DNA of 5,989 nucleotides from an uncultured Collinsella sp. (GTDB lineage: Bacteria; Actinomycetota; Coriobacteriia; Coriobacteriales; Coriobacteriaceae), in NCBI GenBank assembly GCA_900556675.1, contig USQE01000080.1, positions 1-5,989 on the forward strand. The letters run 5' to 3'. The translations under genes and the position numbers were made by a program. The notes below the pieces were generated by a model that did not search any database, was not told the origin of the DNA, and saw only the letters and a program-made list of their open reading frames with translations. Positions 1 through 5,274 of the stretch are shown in pieces (within the stretch, counting starts at the first letter, position 1; each line of letters starts with the position of its first letter).

Positions 1-156
1 ATGCTTGAGGGCTGAATTGTACTTGGCTGGGATGGACCCTTATCCCAAAGGAGGCTTTTTCTTGATGTGGGCTTGATTTGATTGTTGCGCAACTTGGATT
101 TGGATTGTCGATTTACAGTGGCCTCGATGGGAACGCCTATGGTTGTGGGGGCTGGT
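1..156 (+). other. Leader region of the zinc-ribbon gene
   Basis: No convincing gene or promoter is visible. It holds a 6-bp hairpin (TGGGAT 28-33 with ATCCCA 42-47), a strong Shine-Dalgarno-like AAAGGAGG at 47-54 followed by T5, and a perfect 10-bp palindrome GTTGCGCAAC at 84-93. The Shine-Dalgarno-like run precedes ATG 65, which opens a frame of only three codons before TGA, so it does not serve the downstream gene. The region is unusually rich in TTGGAT/TTGATT-like words, and I could not choose a -35/-10 pair. Confidence 0.4.
2..76 (+). CDS. Possible 3' end of an upstream gene (partial)
   Basis: One forward frame is open from the left edge to a TGA at 74-76, giving 24 codons that would end in GGFFLMWA. 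The other two forward frames stop at 6-8 and 13-15. I do not recognise the peptide, and 24 open codons can occur by chance, so this is only a candidate C-terminus. The sequence is less GC-biased than the clear genes on the right. It could equally be untranslated leader of the zinc-ribbon gene. Confidence 0.2.
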   Translation, partial: CLRAELYLAGMDPYPKGGFFLMWA

Positions 157-888
157 ATGAATTGTCCTTATTGTGGAGCTGAGTTGCGCGATGGCGTGAG
201 GTACTGCACGGCGTGCGGGGCTGTCGTCAATAGCATCTCTGCTGATTCCGAGCTTCGGGTAAAGCCTCGGAACCACGTTGCGGTCATCCTTGCCTGCATG
301 CTGGTAATTGGCATTGTCGGCGGTAGCTGTATGGGCCTTCATCTGCGGCAGGTGTTGTCGCACTTCGTATCCGCCCATTCGGAGCACGCCATCGTGCTGG
401 ATGTCGCGGCTGCGGGCTGGGACACCGATAACGGGGCATCGCGCGTTCCGATACATATTACGGGCAAGACCATCGACGGAATAACGGTCGACAGGATTGA
501 GTTCGTCGCCTCCGATGGCTCTGGCATCAATCTCATACAAGGTGTCTACACGCTCGAGGCAGCAGGTTCCCCTATCGCTGCGGATGGCACGATCTATCAA
601 ATTCCATGCACGAGTGCCACACTCGTCCTCGATGATGCCTTTGCCATGGGTGAAACGATCGATCTGGCCGAGCTTGCAGAACAGGATTCGATTCTCGCCT
701 TCTGCCCCATTGATGCCGCCGATGTGACCAATGATGAAATCTATGATGCCGCTTTGCTCGCCATGACATACCGAGGCGGCGATGCCCCCGATGTCGCCGC
801 ACTGTGCCAAGCCGCAATCAATCGTCGCGATGGAGCCAGCACAAGCGGGAACGCCTTCGGAAGTTGCGGTGAAATGCGGATTAATTGA
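157..888 (+). CDS. Zinc-ribbon single-pass membrane protein, function unknown
   Basis: This 243-residue protein begins MNCPYCGAEL. Cysteines 3, 6, 17 and 20 form two CxxC knuckles of a short zinc ribbon, as in zinc_ribbon_2/DZR-type domains at the N-termini of many small membrane proteins. A hydrophobic stretch at about 41-61 is one transmembrane helix. Basic residues before it (R34, K36, R38) put the ribbon in the cytoplasm and the remaining ~180 residues outside. That outer part is rich in Ala, Asp and Ile, contains scattered cysteines, and matches no family I know. ATG 157 is chosen because GGGGG at 147-151 gives a ribosome binding site and the ribbon starts directly after it. TTG 82, ATG 127 and ATG 139 are in-frame alternatives that would add a tail without recognisable features. 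The last codons lie inside the 862-928 hairpin, so the native C-terminus may have been altered. The gene converges on the transketolase operon. Function is not assigned. Confidence 0.75.
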   Translation: MNCPYCGAELRDGVRYCTACGAVVNSISADSELRVKPRNHVAVILACMLVIGIVGGSCMGLHLRQVLSHFVSAHSEHAIVLDVAAAGWDTDNGASRVPIHITGKTIDGITVDRIEFVASDGSGINLIQGVYTLEAAGSPIAADGTIYQIPCTSATLVLDDAFAMGETIDLAELAEQDSILAFCPIDAADVTNDEIYDAALLAMTYRGGDAPDVAALCQAAINRRDGASTSGNAFGSCGEMRIN

Positions 889-928
889 GCCTTTAGGCTG
901 GCAAAACAGTCCTTATTTCACCGCAACT
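862..928. repeat. Long imperfect inverted repeat spanning the stop codon
   Basis: AGTTGCGGTGAAAT at 862-875 is perfectly inverted at 915-928. Continuing inward, the pairing runs to 880/910 with one G-U pair and one mismatch, giving a stem of about 19 positions with 17 Watson-Crick pairs. The 29-base loop (881-909) contains a smaller hairpin, AGCC 888-891 with GGCT 896-899. The left arm encodes most of the last residues of the zinc-ribbon protein, and its TGA (886-888) lies in the loop. There is no T-run on either side, so it is not a classical intrinsic terminator. It may be a dispersed palindromic repeat or a 3'-end protective structure. Confidence 0.75.
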
Positions 929-932
929 GAAA

Positions 933-961
933 CAGGGGCGCCCTCCAAGAGAGCGCCCCTG
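933..961 (-). terminator. Intrinsic terminator of the tkt operon
   Basis: CAGGGGCGC at 933-941 pairs perfectly with GCGCCCCTG at 953-961, a 9-bp GC-rich stem with an 11-base loop that can add three more pairs (CTC 943-945 with GAG 949-951). Read on the minus strand it lies about 50 bases past the tktC stop and is followed by TTTCAGTT, a short weak U-tract. On the plus strand the following bases are not U-rich, so it is better suited to tkt, though it may also block readthrough from the zinc-ribbon gene. Confidence 0.7.
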
Positions 962-1009
962 CCGGGTTTCCATAGTACTGGCGAAGCAGTCTTTGAGATC
1001 CGCCTTGCC

Positions 1010-1951
1010 TTATGCCAAGAACTCCTTGGTGGTCGCCACGATGTTGGCGGCGTCCAGGCCGTACCTGTGCAGGAGCTCGGCACCCGGGCCGGACTCGCCG
1101 AACGTGTCGTTGACGCCGATCTTCTTGAGCGGCGTCGGGCACTGCTCGCACAGGACATCGGCAACGGCGCTGCCCAGGCCACCGATCACGGAGTGCTCCT
1201 CGACGGTCACGACGTGGCCGGTCTTGGTGGCGCTCTTGACGATCAGGTCGGAGTCGATGGGCTTAATGGTGTGCATGTTGATGACCTCGGCGTCGATACC
1301 CTCGGCAGCAAGCTGCTCGGCAGCCTCGAGGGCCTCGCCGACCATCAAACCGCAGGCGATGATGGTAACGTCGGCGCCCTCGCGCATAACGATGCCGCGA
1401 CCCAGCTCAAACTTGTAGGTCTCGGGGTCGTTGATGACCGGCGAGGCCAGACGGGCAAAGCGCATGTACACAGGGCCGTCGCACTCGTAGGCGGCGCGCG
1501 TCACGGCGCGGGCTTCGACGTCGTCAGCGGGAACGATCACGGTCATGCCGGGGATAACGCGCATAAGGGCGATATCCTCGCAGCACTGGTGCGTGGCACC
1601 ATCCTCGCCCACCGAGATACCGGCGTGTGTGGCACCGATCTTGACGTTGAGGTGCGGGTAACCGATGGAATTGCGGACCTGCTCAAAGGCGCGGCCGGCG
1701 GCAAACATGGCAAAGGTGCTCGCGAAGGCAACGCGGCCGGTGGTTGCGATACCGGCGGCAACACCCATCAGGTTGCTCTCGGCGATGCCCACATCGAAGA
1801 AACGATCGGGACAGGCGGCCTTAAACTTGCCGGTCTGCGTGGCGGCGGCCAGGTCGGCGTCGAGGACCACAAAGTCATCGTGCTCGTTGGCGAGCTCGAC
1901 GAGGGCCTCGCCGTAGCTTACGCGCGTGGCGATTTTCTTGACGTCTGCCAT
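1010..1951 (-). CDS. tktC: Transketolase, C-terminal subunit
   Basis: This 313-residue protein is the second half of a split transketolase, holding the pyrimidine-binding domain (about 5-170) and the C-terminal domain (about 190-310). With the N-terminal subunit it moves two-carbon ketol units between sugar phosphates in the cytoplasmic non-oxidative pentose phosphate pathway. GIAESNL at 55-61 carries the glutamate (E58) corresponding to the one that activates the thiamine diphosphate pyrimidine. THAGISVGEDGATHQ at 108-122 is the family signature, and VEEHSVIGGLG lies in the C-terminal domain. The start is the ATG one base after the tktN TAG. A purine-rich GGAGAGGAG inside the end of tktN serves as ribosome binding site. 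The frame stays open upstream into tktN, but that extension is out of frame with tktN and unlike any transketolase. Its closest confusable relative is 1-deoxyxylulose-5-phosphate synthase, which is normally a single chain. Two equal subunits would give 1:1 synthesis by coupling. Confidence 0.93.
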   Translation of the reverse strand: MADVKKIATRVSYGEALVELANEHDDFVVLDADLAAATQTGKFKAACPDRFFDVGIAESNLMGVAAGIATTGRVAFASTFAMFAAGRAFEQVRNSIGYPHLNVKIGATHAGISVGEDGATHQCCEDIALMRVIPGMTVIVPADDVEARAVTRAAYECDGPVYMRFARLASPVINDPETYKFELGRGIVMREGADVTIIACGLMVGEALEAAEQLAAEGIDAEVINMHTIKPIDSDLIVKSATKTGHVVTVEEHSVIGGLGSAVADVLCEQCPTPLKKIGVNDTFGESGPGAELLHRYGLDAANIVATTKEFLA

Positions 1952-1952
1952 C

Positions 1953-2783
1953 CTAGAGCTCCTCTCCGGCGGCCGTGAGCTCTGCCATGGCCTGCTCAAA
2001 CTGTTCATCGTTGGGGGCCTTGCCGTGCCAACCAACCTGGTTCTCCATAAAGGAGACGCCCTTGCCCTTTGTGGTCTCGGCGATAATGGCGGTCGGCTGA
2101 CCCTTGGTGGCGCGGGCCTCGGCAAAGGCAGCGCGGATCTGGTCGAAGTCGTTGCCGTCGGCGAGCTCCACCACGTGGAACTTAAAGGCGCGGAACTTGT
2201 CGGCGAGCGGCATGGGGTCGTTGACCTCCTCGACGGGGCCATCGATCTGCAGACCGTTGTGGTCGACGATCACGCAGAGGTTGTCGAGCTGCTGGTTGCC
2301 GGCAAACATGGCGGCCTCCCAGACCTGGCCTTCCTCGCTCTCACCATCGCCCAGCAGGGCGTACGTGCGGTAAGTATCGCCCCAGTGCTTAGCGGCAACG
2401 GCCATGCCCACGGCGGCGGAAATGCCCTGGCCGAGCGAGCCAGTGGACATGTCGACGCCCGGGGTGTCGTTCATGTTAGGGTGACCCTGCAGGTGACTGC
2501 CGATGTGGCGCAGCGTCTCGAGATCCTCCTTGGGGAAGAACCCGCGCTCGGCGAGCACGGCGTACAGGCCCGGAGCGCAATGACCCTTGGAAAGCACAAA
2601 GCGGTCGCGATCGGCCTTGCGGGGATCGGCCGGGTCGACGTTCATTTCCTCAAAGTACAGATAGGTCATGATGTCGGCAGCGCCGAGCGAACCGCCCGGA
2701 TGGCCGGACTTGGCAGCGTGCACGCCGGTGACGATGCCCTTCCTTACCTCGTTGGCAACCTTTTTGAGCTCTTCGTCGCTCAT
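1953..2783 (-). CDS. tktN: Transketolase, N-terminal subunit
   Basis: This 276-residue protein is the diphosphate-binding half of transketolase. SGHPGGSLG at 26-34, SKGH at 65-68 and GSLGQG at 115-120 are conserved substrate and cofactor loops. GDGESEEGQ starting at 145 through N176 is the thiamine diphosphate/Mg2+ motif (GDG then about 28 residues to Asn). It lacks the pyrimidine domain, which is supplied by the next gene. Together the two chains make 589 residues, somewhat shorter than the roughly 660 of one-chain transketolases. Split versions are known in archaea and many anaerobic bacteria. ATG 2783 is preceded by AAAGGAAGG (2788-2796 on the plus strand). The gene ends in TAG one base before tktC, so the pair is a tight operon. 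The nearest upstream gene, yitT, is separated by about 310 bases and a terminator, so tkt probably has its own promoter. Confidence 0.94.
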   Translation of the reverse strand: MSDEELKKVANEVRKGIVTGVHAAKSGHPGGSLGAADIMTYLYFEEMNVDPADPRKADRDRFVLSKGHCAPGLYAVLAERGFFPKEDLETLRHIGSHLQGHPNMNDTPGVDMSTGSLGQGISAAVGMAVAAKHWGDTYRTYALLGDGESEEGQVWEAAMFAGNQQLDNLCVIVDHNGLQIDGPVEEVNDPMPLADKFRAFKFHVVELADGNDFDQIRAAFAEARATKGQPTAIIAETTKGKGVSFMENQVGWHGKAPNDEQFEQAMAELTAAGEEL

Positions 2784-2868
2784 TGTGCCTTCCTTTCATC
2801 CTCATTAGGCAAAATGCGCACGGCGCCGAAGGTAATCCCAACACAGCCGCAATGCACGTACGTCATTC

Positions 2869-2874
2869 ATTATG
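2869..2874 (-). promoter_or_regulatory. Candidate -10 element for the tkt operon
   Basis: Read on the minus strand this is CATAAT, five of six bases of the sigma-70 -10 consensus, about 85 bases before the tktN start. The hexamer 17 bases upstream (TGGTAA) is a poor -35, so the call is tentative. A perfect 8-bp palindrome ACGTACGT (2856-2863) lies just downstream, where transcription would begin, and could be an operator. Confidence 0.3.
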
Positions 2875-3001
2875 CTGGAAACTGATGGCTTTACCAGAGT
2901 TTTTATCATTATTTGAACAATTTAGCAGGCAGAACCGCTGATGAAACGGTTTATCAATGTGAACGTCTTTTGGATGCGGTGTCTACCTCTCGCCCCGGCA
3001 C

Positions 3002-3072
3002 AAAAATGATCCGAAATCCTGCCGTCCCCTACGGATCACTTGATCCCTTGGGGACGGAGGAAAACGGATCAT
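3002..3072 (-). terminator. Large hairpin terminator of yitT
   Basis: On the minus strand, about 20 bases past the yitT stop, the RNA can fold a long stem (3050-3072 with 3006-3029). Its outer and inner 8-bp blocks are perfect, and between them lie a 3x3 internal loop, four pairs and one bulged base. The stem is followed directly by ATTTTTG, the U-tract (3002-3006) of an intrinsic terminator. The 20-base apical part folds into its own GGATC/GATCC hairpin (3033-3037 with 3042-3046). The element is far larger than termination needs; see the repeat entry. Confidence 0.7.
3006..3072. repeat. GATC-containing palindromic repeat-like element
   Basis: Four copies of one hexamer alternate in orientation: TGATCC 3007-3012, GGATCA 3033-3038, TGATCC 3041-3046 and GGATCA 3066-3071. 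The sequence can therefore fold as one long hairpin or as two shorter side-by-side hairpins. CCGTCCCC (3022-3029) and GGGGACGG (3050-3057) are exact inverses, as are ATGATCCG (3006-3013) and CGGATCAT (3065-3072). This modular symmetry resembles REP/BIME-type intergenic repeats. I have only this copy, so dispersal is an inference. Confidence 0.6.
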
Positions 3073-3093
3073 GTCCGCAAATCGAAATTCAGC

Positions 3094-3984
3094 CTACGCG
3101 TTAATGTCCTTGAATCCCTCACCGAAGGCTTCCGTAACGTCGGCGACCGTCACAATGGCGTGAGGATCGCGCTCGCGCACGATCGTTTTGAGGGTGTTGA
3201 GCTCTCGACGGCTAACGATCACCATGATCACCGGCTTCTCGACGCCCGAATACATACCGGTCGCCTTTAATTTGGTGCAGCCGCGACCCAGACCATACAT
3301 GATGTCGGCCGCGATATCGGGGAAGTTATCCGAGATGATGAGTACCATACGACGCTTATTGCCGCCATCGACCACGGCATCGATCACATAGCCGCTAATC
3401 ACCATCGAAAGTCCTGCGTACAGAGCATTTTCGAGCGAGAAGACCGGAGCCGATGCCGCACATACGGCAACGTCGATCGCCATGACGGTCGAGCCTACCG
3501 GCAGCGAGGTGTTACGCGAGATGATTTGGCCAATCGTGTCCGAGCCGCCGGTATTGGCGCCGGCGCGCAACACCATGCCGTAACCGATGCCCGTAATAAT
3601 GCCGCCCCACATAGCGGGCAGCATCAGATCGGCATGTGCCAGCGGCGCCACAAACGGAGCGAACAGGTCGGTGAAAAAGCCCAGCAGCACAAAACCCGTC
3701 GCCGTCTGCACCACGTAGAACATGCCACCCTCGCGCATAACCACCAGCAGCAGCAAGGCGTTCATCACAATGGTTTGAATACCGACAGGCAGCGAGATGC
3801 CATGAGACGCACCGACCGCCTGGATAATCGTGGCGAGGCCCGTAACGCCGCCGGCGGCAAGGCCGTTGGGGATCAAAAACAAGTCCGTTGCGATAGCTGC
3901 CAGGGCGCAGCCAAACATGATCTTGGGCAAGTCGTGAAAGAAGTTCATCGAAAGAATGCGCTTGATGTCCAGACGATATGCCAT
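3094..3984 (-). CDS. yitT: YitT family membrane protein (DUF2179 C-terminus)
   Basis: This 296-residue protein belongs to the YitT/YpjC/YqfU group of bacterial membrane proteins of unassigned function. Hydrophobic stretches at about 20-38, 42-58, 66-84, 88-112, 121-140 and 163-205 make five to six transmembrane segments. GANTGGSDTI at 142-151 is the typical glycine-rich family signature. Residues from about 208 form the soluble DUF2179 domain, with the characteristic RGCTKLKATGMYSG at 234-247 and a C-terminal DVTEAFGEGF. The length is normal for the family. The start is ATG 3984, with GAGGGAGG (3989-3996) four bases upstream; the frame extends eight codons further to ATG 4008, but that would place the ribosome binding site inside the gene. 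It follows prfB in the same direction with a terminator between, and ends at the palindromic terminator. The gene symbol marks the family, not strict orthology. Substrate and role are unknown. Confidence 0.88.
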   Translation of the reverse strand: MAYRLDIKRILSMNFFHDLPKIMFGCALAAIATDLFLIPNGLAAGGVTGLATIIQAVGASHGISLPVGIQTIVMNALLLLVVMREGGMFYVVQTATGFVLLGFFTDLFAPFVAPLAHADLMLPAMWGGIITGIGYGMVLRAGANTGGSDTIGQIISRNTSLPVGSTVMAIDVAVCAASAPVFSLENALYAGLSMVISGYVIDAVVDGGNKRRMVLIISDNFPDIAADIMYGLGRGCTKLKATGMYSGVEKPVIMVIVSRRELNTLKTIVRERDPHAIVTVADVTEAFGEGFKDINA

Positions 3985-3996
3985 GCTGCCTCCCTC

Positions 3997-4025
3997 AAAA
4001 AAGCGCACCCCGTCGGATGCGCTTT
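3997..4025 (-). terminator. Intrinsic terminator between prfB and yitT
   Basis: On the minus strand AAAGCGCA (from 4025) pairs with TGCGCTTT (to 4000), an 8-bp stem with a 10-base loop, followed by an uninterrupted T6 (4002-3997). This is the clearest intrinsic terminator in the window. It lies about 100 bases past the prfB stop, and its U-tract directly touches the GAGGGAGG ribosome binding site of yitT. It may end the secA-prfB transcript, or act as an attenuator within the yitT leader. Confidence 0.8.
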
Positions 4026-4044
4026 GAACTTCTTGCTGTATTCG

Positions 4045-4050
4045 ATTTTA
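4045..4050 (-). promoter_or_regulatory. Candidate -10 element for yitT
   Basis: On the minus strand this reads TAAAAT, five of six bases of the -10 consensus, about 60 bases before the yitT ATG. No good -35 is visible at 16-18 bases. If used, transcription would start near 4038 and the 3997-4025 terminator hairpin would lie in the 5' leader of yitT. Confidence 0.3.
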
Positions 4051-4078
4051 CCGATTCGCCGACCAAATACCACCCCCG

Positions 4079-4122
4079 CACAGGGTCCGTATTGGCCGCA
4101 TCTGCCCAAGGCCAACCCTGTG
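4079..4122 (-). other. Hairpin immediately downstream of prfB
   Basis: CACAGGGT at 4079-4086 is the exact inverse of ACCCTGTG at 4115-4122, and inside it TTGGCC 4092-4097 matches GGCCAA 4110-4115 (one base shared between the two stems). The structure begins three bases after the prfB TAA. No U-tract follows on the minus strand, so it is not a simple intrinsic terminator. It could stabilise the secA-prfB 3' end or slow polymerase before the terminator at 3997-4025. Confidence 0.6.
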
Positions 4123-4125
4123 GGT

Positions 4126-5274
4126 TTAGGCGCCCTGGCTTTCCGCATCGGCGTTGCCGGTTGCCCAGCGATGGTAGCCGATCACAAACGGATCCAGATC
4201 GCCATCGTCGAGAACGGCCTCGACGTTGCTGGTCTCCACGCCCGTACGCAGGTCCTTGACCATCTGATACGGGTAGAGCACATAACTACGGATCTGGTTA
4301 CCAAAACCGATCGTGGTCTTGGGTCCACGAATCTCGTCGAGCGCCTCGGCGCGCTTCTCGAGCTCGATCTCGTACAGACGGGCCTTGAGAATCTGCATGC
4401 ACGCGGCCTTGTTTTGAATCTGGCTGCGCTCGTTTTGGCAAGTGACAACGATGCCGCTGGGAAAATGCGTCACGCGTACGGCGGAGTCGGTGGTGTTGAC
4501 GCCCTGTCCGCCCGGGCCGCTCGCGTGATACACGTCCACGCGGATATCGTCGGGACTGATCTCGATGTCGATATCGTCAGGCAGCACGGGGATGACCTCG
4601 ACGCCGGCAAACGTGGTCTGGCGGCGCTTCTTGTCGTCGGTGGGGCTAATGCGCACCAGACGGTGGACGCCGGCCTCGGCGCGCAGCATGCCAAACGCGT
4701 CCTTGCCCTCGACGGTAAAGGTCGCACGGTCGATGCCGATGACCTCAGCCGCGGGGCAGTCGTTAATGGTGACCTTCCAGCCGCGACGCTGGCAGTACTT
4801 CATGTACATCTTAAAGAGCATGAAGGTCCAGTCCTGCGCTTCCAGGCCGCCCTGTCCGGGCTTGATGGTCACAATCGCGTCGCCGTGATCGAACTCACCG
4901 GTAAACCAGCTCGAAAGCTCGAGCTCGTCGATAGCGCGGGCCAGGCGTTCTGCCGTAGCGGCAGCCTCCTCGCGCAATGCGGCGGCATCGGGGTCGTCGC
5001 CCATCTCCTCGGCAAGCTCCAGCGCCGCGCGGGCGTCAGACAGCTCGCCGCGCGCGGTATCCACGGCAGCGATATCTTCCTTGGCGCGAGCGATCTCCTC
5101 CATGGTGGCGCGAGCGGCGTCGGCGTCATCCCAAAAGCCGGGGGCCACGCTTCTGGCCTCGAGCTCGGTCACGCGTGTGCGCTTCTCGTCCAAATGAAGA
5201 TACGACTCGACCTCGCCGAGCCGGTCCGCAAACGCGTCCAACTCGGCGAGCGTTACCTCTAGAGCCTCGGCCAT
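4126..5274 (-). CDS. prfB: Peptide chain release factor 2
   Basis: This 382-residue cytoplasmic protein recognises stop codons UGA and UAA on the ribosome and triggers release of the finished chain. Helical domain 1 covers about 1-115, with LEARSVAPGFWDD typical of release factor 2. GGLEAQDW (142-149) and AGVHRLVRISP (201-211) follow, and GGQ at 255-257 is the catalytic loop whose glutamine is normally N5-methylated. GIVVTCQNERSQ and the C-terminal DLRTGVETSN are further family hallmarks. The stop-codon reading motif is SPT (210-212, codons 4639-4647) where almost all release factor 2 proteins have SPF. The frame is continuous at the usual frameshift site: residues YLHLD read TAT CTT CAT TTG GAC, with no in-frame or shifted TGA, so the autoregulatory +1 frameshift is absent. 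ATG 5274 overlaps the secA TAA by one base (TAATG), with an AGGA-containing ribosome binding site inside secA, indicating translational coupling. Length is close to normal. Confidence 0.95.
   Translation of the reverse strand: MAEALEVTLAELDAFADRLGEVESYLHLDEKRTRVTELEARSVAPGFWDDADAARATMEEIARAKEDIAAVDTARGELSDARAALELAEEMGDDPDAAALREEAAATAERLARAIDELELSSWFTGEFDHGDAIVTIKPGQGGLEAQDWTFMLFKMYMKYCQRRGWKVTINDCPAAEVIGIDRATFTVEGKDAFGMLRAEAGVHRLVRISPTDDKKRRQTTFAGVEVIPVLPDDIDIEISPDDIRVDVYHASGPGGQGVNTTDSAVRVTHFPSGIVVTCQNERSQIQNKAACMQILKARLYEIELEKRAEALDEIRGPKTTIGFGNQIRSYVLYPYQMVKDLRTGVETSNVEAVLDDGDLDPFVIGYHRWATGNADAESQGA

Larger units (their letters stand above)
2784..3093. other. Intergenic region between tktN and yitT
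   Basis: About 310 bases without a credible gene. From the tkt side it holds the tktN ribosome binding site, the ACGTACGT palindrome, an AT-rich stretch at about 2865-2930 where the tkt promoter should be, a small hairpin (AACCG 2933-2937 with CGGTT 2947-2951), and the large palindrome at 3006-3072. A 63-codon forward frame (TTG 2913 to 3104) crosses the palindrome. It has no ribosome binding site and no recognisable product, so I treat it as chance. Confidence 0.6.

Noticed and set aside
40..810. 256-codon open frame on the minus strand opposite the zinc-ribbon gene
   Set aside because: The plus-strand reading has a zinc ribbon, a membrane helix and a ribosome binding site; the minus reading has none of these and no family resemblance.
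782..1978. 398-codon open frame on the plus strand opposite tktC
   Set aside because: Its Gly/Val/Asp/His-rich translation is the typical mirror of a GC-rich gene. It starts inside the zinc-ribbon gene and runs through the tkt terminator.
1010..2242. Longer tktC start about 97 codons upstream
   Set aside because: The extra part is an out-of-frame reading of tktN rich in Ser, Arg and Pro; the ATG at 1951 has a ribosome binding site and matches the family start.
1926..2885. 319-codon open frame on the plus strand opposite tktN
   Set aside because: It is the mirror of a clear transketolase subunit, without ribosome binding site or recognisable motif.
2913..3104. 63-codon forward frame in the tktN-yitT gap
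   Set aside because: It has a TTG start without a ribosome binding site, is translated through a palindromic element, and ends inside yitT.
3945..4148. 67-codon minus frame overlapping the prfB end and yitT start
   Set aside because: It overlaps both genes, crosses a terminator, and shows no recognisable product.
3526..5262. 578-codon open frame on the plus strand opposite yitT and prfB
   Set aside because: It is antisense to two well-supported genes, crosses their terminator and intergenic gap, shows no domain, and is explained by strong G/C third-position bias, which removes stops from the opposite strand.
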